Below the pieces are notes generated by a model, which saw nothing but the letters and a program-made list of their open reading frames with translations, was not told the origin of the DNA and did not search any database. Shown in pieces: positions 27,617 through 39,606 of a stretch of 64,000 bases of DNA. Each line of letters starts with the position of its first letter. The first letter of the stretch is position 1. The stretch is taken from assembly GCA_964019165.1 (NCBI GenBank), contig OZ025271.1:64501-128500 (forward strand). Reading direction: 5' to 3'. The translations under genes and the position numbers were made by a program. This DNA comes from Mastigias papua. Its lineage: Eukaryota; Cnidaria; Scyphozoa; Rhizostomeae; Mastigiidae.

Positions 27617-28465
27617 CTGTGAAAAACATAAAAATATTCAAACCGAATTGTACAACGCATGCGACTTTCTGCCTAACTACCTCCTTATTACTAAACTGGC
27701 AGCTTTTGGACGAGACAAAACATAGCCATTGCCTACTGTAAAATATAAGACCCTCCGCCTAATGACCCTCTTATTGCTACACAGCCTTTGCTTGATGTAA
27801 AGCTAGTTGGGCAATCGTTATAAAAAGATAAGATTTGAGTATCAAAAAAGACATTAGGACACAACATAAACATTAGGGTCTCAGAAGGATTGGCGCTGGG
27901 TCCCATGCTTGTACACATCACCTATGACATTTCACATGACATCTGACACTAATGACCTCTGCTTGATCAAATTTGCTTCGGATACAGTTCTGCAGATGAC
28001 TACTACCTATGGTCATTTGCACATAATCTACAACACATAATTATCAACTTGGAGGAAGACTTTTTTGATTTTCTTAACACTGAGGAGTCAAAATTACCAG
28101 CAATGGATCATGCTAATTTTCAAGAGGTTGACACTGACAGCAAATTGATGTTCATTAAACATGTTAAAATATATATCCAACACTAAATAAAACATTGGTC
28201 CATTGTTCACTTTAAAACTATCTATACAGTAATGCAATAACTTTATCGAAATTATGACATTCCTGCGATAAAGGCGGAGGAAAGGAACGCCTTTTTCAGA
28301 TCCTTTACAGACACTATCAACTGTCATTTGAAATAGTGCTCGCTCTAAATTGCAGCAAAAGTATACATAACAAAATTTTGCTGAAATTTCTGACAGACAT
28401 GGTCCATTCCATACATTGCTTGATTCCCTAACTAATCCCTAATTAAGAAGAAGGACTTAAGTTAC

Positions 28466-28522
28466 CACTTGACTGCGACGTCCTTGTCAACTCTACGAGA
28501 TCTTTTCTTCTGCTCATCAATT
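28466..28522 (-). CDS. Small exon 3 (57 nt) of the HEPN/coiled-coil gene
   Basis: Acceptor CTATTTCCGTTATCTGCAG, donor CAAGTG|GTAACTTAAG. It is open in phase 1-1 and encodes ELMSRRKDLVELTRTSQSS, a basic, Ser/Thr-rich linker. Confidence 0.65.
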
Positions 28523-28789
28523 CTGCAGATAACGGAAATAGGAAATCGAAGATGTTCGAATGTACTGAAGTGTTAAACACAACGGTGTTCTGATGAACCA
28601 AATACTTTGAAAGGTGAAGGAGAAAGTATTCAGTGGTGTATAGTGGAAAGACCATTCAATAAAATACATTCATAATCGAATCTAGAAAAAGCATCCAGGG
28701 GCAGTTCGCTAAGTTTAAGTTCTCATTGAGACAATACTTCTCATATTCATTACAGGAACAATATCAAAAGATATATAGAAGGAACATAC

Positions 28790-28816
28790 CTTGATCATAG
28801 ACATAGGGGGATGATT
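28790..28816 (-). CDS. Small exon 2 (27 nt) of the HEPN/coiled-coil gene
   Basis: Acceptor TTGTTTCTGTTTCACCATAG has a strong pyrimidine tract; donor ATCAAG|GTATGTTC. It is open in phase 1-1 and encodes ESSPYVYDQ. Confidence 0.65.
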
Positions 28817-29912
28817 CTATGGTGAAACAGAAACAACTTCAGTAAATATGAATTGTCATTTGAAGAAAACAACAATTCAAAGAACATTCGACAATCTGAA
28901 GTAATTTCGAAGAAGTTACAACTGATATTGATTAATCACATGTGGCAATGATTCCTCCGCTACATTGGCAAGATTCATTCCACTTAGAATGACTATCTAA
29001 CACAGGGTAAAAATGACTTATTGTATCTTACAAAATAATAGAAAGTTAAATCACAATTTCTCTTAATAAATTTCATTGCATGGATACTGAATTATAGCGG
29101 AAAGAATATTTGCAGCTAGCAATCTATCTTAAAGAAGTAAAAAAAGTATTCAAAAACGTGAACTTAAGACATCAATATATATGAAGATAATAGATTTAGA
29201 GAAATTTCTAACAGACAAAGGTAACACATACACCATTATGCAACCCAGTATTGCATAAGTAAGAAAAAAAAGCCTGGCTTGTACAAGTAGCAACTCATTG
29301 CCGATAATCCCGATGATCAGCGATCACCGTCGATGATCATGATTTATGAAAACGAGGTTGTAATAAGCATCGCATAAACCCATCGGCAATGGCAAATGAT
29401 GATTAAAACAATCTGGTCGTCAAAAATCATTAATCATCGTGGATAATTGCCGATGATATCGATGAACTACGATTTAATGACAGCCAAACGTACAATTTCC
29501 ACTCAACTGTGCAACGTACAAAAGATATGAAAAGCTGCTAAAAGTCGGGAAAATCAATGGAAGCCGCTATTGCTCATGGCCTAGATTCTTCTGGGAACAA
29601 ACATATGAACAGGAACAGTGGCTAAGACGAGTTCTTCCAATTAGCTCGCCTGTTTGCAGCACCGATTCGCTCGTGAGATATGTCAAGGCAGGACTGCATA
29701 TATCACCATACAATATGAGATATGAGTATAGAATAGAAAATAGTATAGAAAATATGAGATGAGCAAAGATGCTTTGAATGCTTTGAATCACCATGACTGG
29801 TGTCCAGAGGGCATCCGTCAGGGTATACAAGGCAGTCATTGAATAGATCTGGAAATTAGAAAAATATTTCCAGAACGACACCTAAGAAAATATTTCCAGG
29901 TCTAATTTAATA

Positions 29913-30250
29913 CACCTCTTTTTATAAGAAAAATGTTTATAAGAAAATGAGGCTCAAATGGCCAAAATCTTAAGAAAATCCTAGGAAAATCACAAGGCTC
30001 AAGTTCAAGAAAATGCTAAGAAAATTACAGTTCGTCTTCTTCACTTGCCAGAAATTGATATTGGCTCATTTTTGCAAACTCTCGTACAAAGATCGAGACT
30101 TATTGTCGCCCAACAAATGAAGAGTAGACTGTTTCGGCCAGTTTTTCCTTCAGAAGTTAAGACAATCGTAAGAAAATCTCAGCTTCAAATTCGTGAAAAG
30201 ATAAGAAAATTGAGCCTCAGGAAAAAGTGTTTTTCTTATAAAAAAAGGTG
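29913..30250. mobile_element. Small inverted-repeat element (MITE-like) with TA flanks
   Basis: The left end CACCTCTTTTTATAAGAAAA and the inverted right end CACCTTTTTTTATAAGAAAA match, and GAGGCTCAA recurs inward on both sides. TA dinucleotides lie at 29911-29912 and 30251-30252. The interior is built of AAGAAAAT motifs. No transposase is present. It is intronic in the HEPN/coiled-coil gene. Confidence 0.75.
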
Positions 30251-30348
30251 TAACTGTCTAATTTCAAAGCTCTTTTCTTTTATATATGAAAAAGAGACTG
30301 TTCATATATCAAAAGGAGACTGTTCATAATAAAATTGAGCTGACTTAC

Positions 30349-30378
30349 CAACGCATTCAACTTGCATTGGACAGACTG
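30349..30378 (-). CDS. Small exon 1 (30 nt) of the HEPN/coiled-coil gene
   Basis: Acceptor TTTCTTTACTTTATCAG, donor GCGTTG|GTAAGTCA. It is open in phase 1 and adds VCPMQVECV, including two Cys. Length is a multiple of three. An acceptor shift of 3 nt (CAGCAG) would also keep the frame. Confidence 0.6.
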
Positions 30379-31245
30379 CTGATAAAGTAAAGAAATAAAA
30401 GCTCAGAGTAGTGCAATGTCTTCTCAAAACTGTGATATCAAAAAATTAACTTACGGCACAATCTAAAGATATGTAATAAACGTAAACATTGTACATTTAG
30501 GCCATTTCCCATTTTATGCCGACATTCTTTTTTCATTCATTCACATTCCTGAATCATACAACATGGGCATCACCTTGCGTCACTCCTGTCATCACACACA
30601 GGTCATTCCCATTGTCCTCTACGCAATCATGGTCAATCACAAATTCATTCATTAAACAACTAACAACAACATATTCATGTTTATATCGGGGTTATTCAAT
30701 GTTTCTGTATATATCCATGTTATCTGCACAGTAAAATTCAGTCAGAGTAAAGTACCGTAAATAACATCGTCGTCTGTCTGCCTACTTGTTCTCTGCACGC
30801 ACGCACACGCACATCATAACACGCAACAACATGGATCAACAAAGGACGAAGGATATGCAATGCACTCAATGACGAGGCTTTGAAGAGACAATACAAAATA
30901 AAATGCAACCTTAAATTTGTGCTGCAAAAGTATCGTTATTGCATGAACTCCACGAGCATGCCTTCAGGACGATAAAACAAAGATATACAGAGTATGTTAC
31001 CGAGACAGCCAACCTAGGATGAACTGCATGATACGTGTGGTAAGGTATGTCTACACCATGAGTATGTCACTCAGTGTATACCATGAATATGCCTTCCAGA
31101 CAATAAAGATATAATATGAACAATGAATATGTGATGTGCAGTATGGATAGACGGTGGATGTGCTCGCAATCAGTGTGTTTTTCAGACAATGAAAATAAAG
31201 TGGACATCCCCACAAGCAGTAAGAAAGTAATTGTATTGTACTTAC

Positions 31246-32172
31246 TAGTGAGATTCATTTCTTCATTGTCTTGTAAGAATTGCATTATTTTTTTTATTTC
31301 GTTCTTTATGTGATTTACTTCATTCTTTACTCTTTTGACATAATCTTTTGTATCTTTGATGTCACCAGTTATCTCTTCATTAGCATCTCTAATTGTTTTA
31401 ACACCACACTTTACTTCTCCCACATCATCCCTTAAGTTTTCTGACTCATTGCATAGTTCACTTACACCATCTTTCACTATTGACATGTTGTTTATCTCCT
31501 CCTTAGTAACGGTTTTCATTTCTTTTACAACAGTCCTGGCATCAATAAGTTCTTTTTCCACTTCCTTAAAATTGTCCCTGACTTTCTCCACGTCATCTTT
31601 TACGTTCATAACATCATCTTTCAACTCAGCAGCATTTTCCAAGCCATCTTTGATGTCACTTTTCACGATATTAATGTCAGTTTTCACATCGATAACATCA
31701 TCAGCAACTTTTTCAACATTATCCTTCACTTCATTAACTTTACTCTTTACTTCGTTGATGTTCTCATTCATGTTTCCAACATCCTCCTTTATATCATCAA
31801 TATTATATTTTACTTCTCTCACAGTATCTTTTACACCCATTATATCTCTGGATACTTCATGTACGTCATCTCTTACGTTTGCGACATCATCTTGCACAAC
31901 CTCAGTAATATCCAATGCATTGCTTACAGAAAGTTGGACCTCTTTGATAATGTCCTTCTCTTCTTCCACAGAATTTTTCACTGTCTTCACATTATCTTTC
32001 ACTTCTTCAGCATCATTTCTTACTACTTTCACATCATCTTTCACTTCTTTAAGGTCTTTATGTAAATCATGAACATCGCCTTTCACTTCCTTCACACCAT
32101 CCTTCACTTCTGAAACCCCAATCTTCAATTTATCGATGCTGTTTTTTAAATCTTGCAGATTGCCTTTCATAT
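31246..32172 (-). CDS. Exon C: 309-residue uninterrupted heptad coiled coil
   Basis: Acceptor TTTAATTTTGTAG|ATATGAAAG and donor CACTA|GTAAGTAC; 927 nt, phase 1-1. The frame joins exon B's trailing G plus AT as Asp. Almost the whole exon follows a seven-residue period with consensus V-x-E-V-K-D-D (for example VKEVKGD, LKEVKDD, VNEVKDN, VMNVKDD). I can follow the register for about 43 heptads with no skip or stutter. Val/Ile fill both core positions, with Lys and Asp/Glu outside, predicting a long charged rod. Beta-branched residues at both core positions favour trimers over dimers (inference). There is no signal peptide or membrane segment. Composition resembles LEA or apolipoprotein-like repeats, so database hits to those would not mean homology. 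Confidence 0.82.
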
Positions 32173-32493
32173 CTACAAAATTAAAGGCAATAAACCTCGT
32201 AAAATATTTGCATTTCAGTAAAACACTTCACCTGACAACGATCATAAACAACAACTATTGAACTTTATTGGATTTATTGCCACATTCTATTTTCATTGTA
32301 AATTAATATTGTCATAATACAACCAGTTCATTATACCCAAATATTTTGTCCTTAAAGATAATACTCTATGCAGGAATTCATCTTAACTAGAACTTTGCTT
32401 GAAGTAATCAGGGGAAAATAACATTGAAAATCTGATGATTTAACATTTTACACTCAATCTAACCACAGTCATCCAGGCAACGGAACAAATAGG

Positions 32494-34073
32494 AAAAAAT
32501 AAAATTTAGAAAATTCAAACTTTTTCTTTCAATTAGCAAAATGGATAACCACGCCCACATAACAAAGCAAATTTTAAGAAATTCAGACTTCTGGATACAG
32601 ATATATAACATTTTTAAGTAGGAAGAAATTGCTTAGGCTAAAGTTTAGCACGATTTCTATTCGAAATTTACATTGTTGGCAGAATTTCAATAACTTTCAA
32701 ACAGAGTTTTATCCACTTCTCCAAGTCCGATTGCAGCCATTTTAATTTCCCTCTGCAGGTTTTGTCTGTATTTAGCCATTACTTATTCGTTCATACAATA
32801 TAATGGCTGGAGCGATGAAGCAACTAAGGACACATCAGTGCTCAACGATTTTTCCATAGTGGAAAGCTCTGCCTAAGAATTTTTGCAACCTGGAGTTTCG
32901 CATGTCATTACAAACGGCAATTAACTCAAGTAGTCCTAAATTAGTGATTTCCAAGGCTTTTTGAACTTGACAAGAAGAATCAATAAAGCATGTCACAGAA
33001 TAAATGGGCTGCAATTGTAGTAATCTGCTATATAAGGTCCTCTTGCTGTGGGGGGATAGCATGTCATCACTTGAAGGAATAGTCACTGATGAATGTTTGA
33101 AATGATTGCAGTAAAACACATAAATTGCAGCAAAACTATCAACAGTGATAAAATCCCTTTGAATATGATGACCGTAAGGAAAGCTGCATATGTCAAATTG
33201 ACATATCTTGAATAAATCCGGTTGCTTTCATTCAATTCCTGTATTACAGTAGCCTTGAAAATGCTTGACTATTCAATGAGGAAATTTGACTCAAAATATA
33301 GGTTTTTATGCAGATTAATATCCGATAGACTAATGGAGGAAGATGAATTAGATTATTTCTAAGTAGTAAGGATGGTTTAAGAAGATTAAAGATGGAATCA
33401 TTACGAACGACATACAAAATTTTGAAAAAACGCTACTTTTCATTCATACGAAGGGTGATATTTTTGATAGAAATTAGGTAGGGTGATATTTTTCAAGGTA
33501 GGGTGATATTTTTCAAGGTAGGGTGATATTTTTCAAAATAGCTTAACTCTTTAATCTGTACGAATTTGCTCGAATCCTTTCGCATGGATGTATGTTGGAA
33601 ACAGTACTTCCACGCAATATAGGCTGTGTTTCCGCCCTTTTCCGCCCTTTTATAGTTTTAGCCTTAACGCCAGGATTACTAAGGTCTTCCGAGGTATACC
33701 AGCAACACGAGCGTAGTAAAAAACAACATGGAAAATACAAAATATTCTTAAGTATATTCTATGACAGAATAAGTAATGGCTAAATATAGACAAAAACCTA
33801 CAAAGCGAAATAAAAATAGATGCAATCGGACTTGGAGAAGTGGATAAAACTCTGATTAAAAGCTATTGAAATTCTGCCAACAATATAAATTCCGAATAGA
33901 AATCGCGGTAAACTAAGGCCTAATCAATTTCTTCCACCTTCAAAATGTCATATCTCTGTATCTAGAAGTCTGAATTTCTTGACATTTGCTTTGATATGTA
34001 GGCCTGGCTATCCATTTTGATAATTGAAAGAAGAAGTTTGAATTTTCTAAATTTTATTTTTTTTTAATTATTC
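32494..34073. repeat. Long inverted repeat, arms about 310 bp, loop about 950 bp
   Basis: The left arm 32494-32801 and right arm 33755-34073 are imperfect reverse complements throughout. Landmarks are AATTTAGAAAATTCAAACT, AAGAAATTCAGACTTCT, TTGGCAGAATTTCAATA, CACTTCTCCAAGTCCGATTG and TTTAGCCATTACTTATTC. The loop holds no recognised gene, only a 20-bp repeat. It may be one element with long terminal inverted repeats or two facing copies. It lies in the intron between exons C and B. Confidence 0.85.
33475..33540. repeat. 20-bp repeat, 3-4 copies
   Basis: GTAGGGTGATATTTTTCAAG repeated, with a diverged first copy near 33446. Confidence 0.9.
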
Positions 34074-34109
34074 CCTTAATTGCGCATCTCGATAGCGGCC
34101 TATCTATCT

Positions 34110-34590
34110 AAGGGCCTGTCTATCAATGAGTTTGCCTACGTGAGGGCCTCTCTATTAGACGGCCTGCCTATCTAAGGACTTGTCTATATAAGAGCTTGTA
34201 TATCTAAGGGCGAGTCTTCCAATGGGCCGATCTATCTACCATCTATAGGCCAGGCTATTTAAGGGCCAGTCTATCTAAGGATCTGCCGGTCTAAGGGCCT
34301 GTCCATCAAAATGCCTGTCTACCTGAGGGTCTGTTCATCTAAAGGCCAGTCTATTTAGGGACAAGTCTATCAAACTGCCTGTCTGCCTTAGGGCCATTCT
34401 ATCAAAGCACCCGTCTACCCTAGGGTCTGTCTATCTGAGGGCCTGTCTACCTGAGGCCCTGTTCATCTATAGGTCAGACTACCTACAGGCCAGTCTATCT
34501 ACGGGCTTGTCCATCATAGCGCCTGTCTACCTGAGGGCCAGTCTATCTACGAGCCGGTCTATCTATTGGTCACTCTATCTAAGGGCCAAT
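34110..34590. repeat. Degenerate minisatellite, roughly 25-bp units
   Basis: Units of the type AAGGGCCTGTCTATCTAAGG and GAGGGCCTGTCTACCTGAGG, about 18-20 diverged copies, intronic. Confidence 0.85.
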
Positions 34591-35238
34591 CTGTATGCGA
34601 AGAAAGTAATCCCTTCTTCAAACCTGTTGGCTGGCAAGTTGTATAAAATCAGTAGGTATTTACAGGACAATTTTATCCCATTTTACAGATCATGGCTTCG
34701 TTCTTGCCAAATCTTCTGTCAAGTTGACTGCAATACATCATATCATCATGATTGTTTTATGAGAAGCAAACTTGTGTCTGTGCAACAGTGCTGATTTCAT
34801 TCCACCTCCCAGCCAGTCAAATAACCATATGGGGAAGTTTCATTCAGGGGGCTGAGATCGGGCAAGCCGAGAGCAGGATCCCACGTGGCCAAGATAAATA
34901 GTTCCTCACATAAACACAAGATTGGAAATAGAAAGCTTTGTGTTTAGGACGGTAGGCCATAAGATGGGATGATTTTGCACTCAAAATAACAAATCATTGT
35001 ATAGCAATGGCACCTTATACTAAACTCGGTTTGACTTCCATAGCTAATCTGCTTTGACTTCCATCTTCCGATGAACTGGCCGCAATTACTTCCATCTTTG
35101 CAAAGAGAATTCTTCTACATATATTCTTATTCCTCTATATCCTATTCTTTAAGTTCATTCATCAATGAGGCCGACCTATATTGTTACTGTTGTTGTGGTC
35201 AGAAGCCTAAATACACATACTTCCCTACTTCACTTAAC
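34591..35238. other. Intron sequence without feature
   Basis: No exon passes the splice-site plus phase-1 test. Open frames here lack splice sites. Confidence 0.45.
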
Positions 35239-35325
35239 AACAACGACAACAACAACGACAACAACAATGACAACAACAATGACAACAACAATGACAACAA
35301 CAATGACAACAACAATGACAAGCTT
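35239..35325. repeat. 12-bp repeat (CAACAACAATGA)n
   Basis: About seven units. The first two carry CGA in place of TGA. Confidence 0.95.
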
Positions 35326-35468
35326 ATGCAGTAAAATCACCAGTTTGATCCTTGAGTAATCTAAAACATACTTGCTCAAATAATGATAACAAGAAATTGA
35401 ATGAAGTTAGATATCAACACTACAAAAAAACTCAATGAAAAATCAAGATATTAATACTGAAAACTTAC

Positions 35469-36071
35469 CATTCAAATTTTGCTCAAAGTCTTTAACAATG
35501 TTGCTCAGCAGCTTTTCACACTCTTCAGTAACCTCCTTCCCAAGTGGTGACGTAACAACATCACCTATCTCACGCTCAGCTGCCAAACCGAATGTTTCTT
35601 TTGCTGTTAAACGTATATCATTAACCACAGATCTAAACTTTCCAGATGGGCATGACATAGTTGGCAAATGGGCAAAGTATTCGTTCCTTATATTTCTGAT
35701 TATGCTGATCTTTTCACTTGTACGCAGAGGGACAGCTCTCTCACTCTCAGGCCTTAAACCTTGAATCAAATTGAGGCCAGAATCTAGCATCAGTTTCAGC
35801 AATGTTGTAGTATCCCATTCTTGCTCATTTCCCATTCTCCATTTGTCAATATACAGCTTCAAACTCTTACTTCGAATGGTACCATCTGGTAATGCATTAT
35901 ACAATCGATTGCCACTGTTACCGTCGCTGCTCCATTTCTGGCGTGGATGTTTTGAATTCCATGACCTTTTGAACAGCACTCGTAAATGTTTTGCACTGAT
36001 GTCCAATATAATATAAGATAATTTTATGAAATTCTTTTTTTCATGGTCTTGTGTTATATCGAAGGTAGTGT
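35469..36071 (-). CDS. Exon B: DZIP3-type HEPN domain with intact RNxxxxH motif
   Basis: The acceptor TTTTATCCATTTGTAG and donor GAATG|GTAAGTTT bound 603 nt, phase 1-1. Exon A's final G plus AC gives Asp and keeps the frame. Domain order: N-terminal helices (residues 14-38, ending HLRVLFKRSWN), EWDTT at 85-89, LDSGLNL at 96-102, then IRNEYFAH with R129, N130 and H135. This is the same spacing as the RNEVYAH-type motif of HEPN_DZIP3 (DZIP3/hRUL138, TTC3). HEPN domains are all-alpha and RNA-binding or RNase. An upstream acceptor at 36133 would enter the wrong frame. It shares domain and phase with exon A, so the two probably arose by exon duplication. Confidence 0.8.
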
Positions 36072-36626
36072 CTACAAATGGATAAAATAAAATCATGTCA
36101 ATGGTTTTTCGTATAATAAGTTTCCTGACATCTCTACAATGTAACAAAAATAAAATTAAAACATTAATCTAGGAAAATCCTGGTAGTGATTAGGCCGAAA
36201 TGATAGTGGCAATGTTTGTCCAATGGAATCATTTCTAAAATGTATAATTACAAATCATCGATGTAATTAAAAAAAACAAAATCATTGACGTGGACTTTAA
36301 AGGTGAACAATAACGAGTTTATTCAGTGGGGTGGCAACTGGCAGAGTTGCAGCCACTTAATCGCCGAAATCTGCATTACACTAGTGCAAGACAGACTGCA
36401 TTCACTTGACTCGCAACAGGAAGAGTCTATGATGAGGAAGAGTTAACATCTGACATGAGACATGTGGTTAACAATGCCAGCTCTTGATATGACACTTGAA
36501 AAATGCATATAATGATGCTTCTTGATTGCAACAGAAGTAAACACACCGTAGGGTGCAATAAAGTACAAAACAAAAGCTAATATGCCTAGACAGAATAAAT
36601 ATGCATGAATAGAGTTGAATACAGTA

Positions 36627-37136
36627 ACTCTCAAGTGCCAAATAAACCGGGGTCATAATGAACAGGTGGTTCGGAAAAGCCTGAATTTTAATAAACAGGG
36701 ATGTCAGAATAAATGGGGAGATTGGAATTTGAAAAATAACTTAAAGTGATCATAAAGTGCGGGGAAAAACAAAAGCAGGATGTAATTTTCGCAGGTTGTC
36801 ATTGCAACAGCAGATCAGCAAACTTTCGCGTACATTTTCTTAGAAGTAGTATGCCATAAAATATAATGACACAAGTCGTTTTGACGAAAGTCAATTGATT
36901 ATATTTTAATATCAATTGACATTTATTCTGATACATTTAATGGTTCGATTTTTAAATGACACATTCCAACGTTTGAACGTGAATGGTACTAACATAGAAA
37001 GGAAATAAAATGAGGACCTTGTAAATAATTTCATCTTCTTTAAAATTAATAAACGGGGGGTCCTAATAAGACCCGGGGGTAGGAACAATTCAAAAAAATA
37101 ATAAGCAGGGGGGACGTTTATTTGGCAACTGAGAGT
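36627..37136. mobile_element. Inverted-repeat element in the exon A/exon B intron
   Basis: The left end ACTCTCAAGTGCCAAATAAA and the inverted right end ACTCTCAGTTGCCAAATAAA match, followed by G-rich tracts inward (CCGGGG, CAGGGGGG). The left flank is TA, the right flank AA. There is no coding content. The type is undetermined. Confidence 0.65.
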
Positions 37137-37417
37137 AAGCAATTTAATCACAAATGCATACTGACCATTGGATTCCAAGGCAACTTCTTAAAGTATTAAC
37201 ACAAAGCAAGACAAATCCCATTGAATTATTTATGATAAAAAAACAAACTTATTAACAAACTATCTCGCAGTGTCTCTTCGAGACCTCAATTAAAATTTCT
37301 GTCTCTACTGCGAAAACTACCAGTTCATCACAAGACAACATCAACTGACAGACAATATTGGATGAAGTTGACTTCACTTCATTTAGATTAACTTATGACA
37401 TATGACTTATGACTTAC

Positions 37418-38028
37418 CTGGCTTGTTTTCGAAATCCATATCAGGAAGTTCTGGCAGTGCTTCGGTAAATGTGCTCTCTTCAACTGGTTGTATAAGTTCC
37501 TCGACAACCGGTTGCCTGACTTTGCCTTCTGCTTTTAACTTTTCACTTTGCAATTGTACAACACCAGAAAGTTCATCTTCAGCATCTGGTCCACAAATCT
37601 TGTTTACGGCTTTTTTTATTGTTGAAATCATCTCGTCACATTCAGCAGATGAGAGTGAACCACGTGATGCTTTCGTAGATAATGACACTACTGTAGTCCG
37701 CAGTTTATGCATGTCTCCTTTCACTGATTTGTCACACAGATTGAGACCAGAATCAAGCATAATATACCCCCATACAGTGGTATCCCAATCTTCCTCGTTC
37801 CCATCATGTAGCTTGTCTTTGTATTGCAGAAATTTCTTTTTCTTCTTGTCTTGTTCTGGTATTGCACCAATAAGATCATTTCTTGATTCTCCATTACTAT
37901 TCCAGGGTTTGGTTGGAAACTTCGTGTTCCAACGCTCAACGAACAGCCTCCGCAAACATTTTGAGACAGCTTCAGCAACACTAACAGACAGCTCTACTCT
38001 ATTTGACTCATCCATATCATCCACTTAA
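37418..38028 (-). CDS. Exon A: start-codon exon, degenerate DZIP3-type HEPN-like domain
   Basis: The acceptor CAATTTTGTTTTTAG precedes ATTAAGTGG and the start ATG at 38024; the donor is CCAG|GTAAGTCA. It holds 202 codons plus one base (phase 1). The fold signature matches exon B: a Leu/Arg helix (residues 16-32, CLRRLFVERWN), GNEEDWDTT at 75-83 and LDSGLNL at 90-96. The segment that should carry RNxxxxH reads VSLSTKASRG (113-122), so the predicted catalytic residues are absent. The C-terminal 40 residues are acidic and proline-containing (LIQPVEESTFTEALPELP), a likely linker. In tandem HEPN pairs a degenerate partner usually acts structurally; that role is inferred here. Confidence 0.75.
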
Positions 38029-38173
38029 TCTAAAAACAAAATTGACAAGTGAGTTACTAATTCATCATAAACTCCTAACATGACGAGAAGACTTTCGAGT
38101 GTCTAACTGAAGATAAACAATGTAAAAAGCAATCTGCAAAGAAGGATTCAGTGAACTAACACATTTGCTTACC

Positions 38174-38929
38174 AATAAAAGATCCAGTAACAATAACACA
38201 CCATATTAACAGTAAATGCAAGAAATCTTGGGTTCGGATGCCGAGTTATCAATGGGTGTACAATACAGTTAGGCCATATTCTTCAACCAAGACAACTTTA
38301 TAAAGAATTATCGCGGGGGGGGGGGCACAGGGAAGTAAGAGGAATTGTTTACTTGGCTACATCCTCATTTGCCAATTAAAGCGCGTAGAAGACAATAGAA
38401 AGCGAAGAGAAATTGATTTCTTATCAACTTTAGAAACAAAGATGACGTCACACAGGCATCTTGCTGTATACAGAAATACCTAATACATAAAGTTGGTGAT
38501 GCACGCGATATTTTACTTTTACAGGCAAATTTTTACTTTCCATATAGCAGAAAAAATTTTCTACAACTTTGCCACTGCTCTATTTGAAATATTACTGCAA
38601 AGAGGAGATATTAAGTCCTATTGTTAAAGCAAAGTATCTTGGGCATAGGCTGTCCTTTCGAAGAACTAGTGAGTGGGCCTTCCCCGTCCACATTTTATGA
38701 ATACTAATTTCAATTTTGCAGACATATTCCTAAAATATTTCTCCTTTCAAGTTTTTGCATTCTTATCCTTCTATATTTTGCCCGTTGAGTTACATGCTAG
38801 ACTGCCACCTGTACACAGTGTGGCTATAGAGGCGGCAGGAGCTAGCAAAGATTGAGAGAGACAGGTGTAGAACCGCCGAACTTCTCGAGTCACATATGTT
38901 TATTTACTTTCAATTGATCCCATAGATCA
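38174..38929. other. Upstream region of the HEPN gene, no feature resolved
   Basis: It must contain the 5' UTR exon ending at 38173 and possibly the promoter, but no core element is convincing. A G run lies at about 38318-38328. Confidence 0.35.
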
Positions 38930-39606
38930 TTGCTCTTCTGTTAAATTGAATTATGTCTATGACTGACAACCAAGTACATATCCACCCATCCTTTAACCTA
39001 GAACTATCTTTCAAGGTTTTTCCTCTAGATTGTAGACGTTGGAGATCTTGAAGATTTAGTGTTTGATAAACTGCCCAAAGTTCATCACTGTATCTCAGAT
39101 GCCCTATGCAAATAGTCTCCTATGCATTTGATCATATTTAGACTGTGTTAGTATATTCTTCAGTGTCCTGAGGGATGGGAGGGTAGCTTAATTTCTATAT
39201 TTCAGCTTTCTGCAATGCTCATTCCATGTTATGTTTCTGTCCACAGTAATTCCAATGTATTTGACTTCTTTGACTTGCTTTATTAATTCTCTATTTCTGC
39301 TTGACTCTATTGGTCAAAGGATATGATTAGTTTGCTATTTGTGACTAACTAATATAAACTCCGTCCTATCAGATATTAAACTCAGCTTATTTTGCCCTAA
39401 CTATTCTGAAGTATTTTCAATTGCAGCTTTTAGATCATTGCAAGGTTTATCAATGTCTTGCGCAGAGCATGTTACACTACTATTACCCGGGTACATATGT
39501 GAGGAGCACTTTTGATGTACTGTCCAAAGTCATTGACATAAAGGATGAGGAGCAGAGATCCAAGCCAAAAACCCTTTGGAATATCACAAATGAACAAGTT
39601 ATAGGC
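38930..39606 (-). pseudogene. Decayed LINE reverse transcriptase fragment
   Basis: Read on the minus strand from 39606, broken frames give FICDIPKGFWLGSLL (the IPQGSVLGPLL motif of reverse transcriptase), then LYVNDF and a destroyed YADD region (ICTRVIVV). Next come thumb-region blocks EVKYIGITVDRNITWNEHC and SLRTLKNILTQSKYDQ, and a C-terminal block with WLSVIDIIQFNRRAMIYG. Stops and frameshifts interrupt it. This is a CR1/Jockey-type non-LTR fragment. Its upstream part ends exactly at the inverted-repeat element starting at 39607. It has no host function. Confidence 0.8.

Noticed and set aside
30457..30475. Strong donor GTAAGTTA with acceptor CTTTAG giving an 8-nt exon
   Set aside because: Not a multiple of three and incompatible with the phase-1 chain.
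31356..32072. 238-codon plus-strand frame opposite exon C
   Set aside because: Antisense shadow of the heptad repeat (Ser/Thr/Phe-rich). The minus strand has matching splice sites and phase.
37402..38028. 208-codon plus-strand frame opposite exon A
   Set aside because: Antisense shadow; the minus strand carries the domain similarity to exon B and the splice sites.
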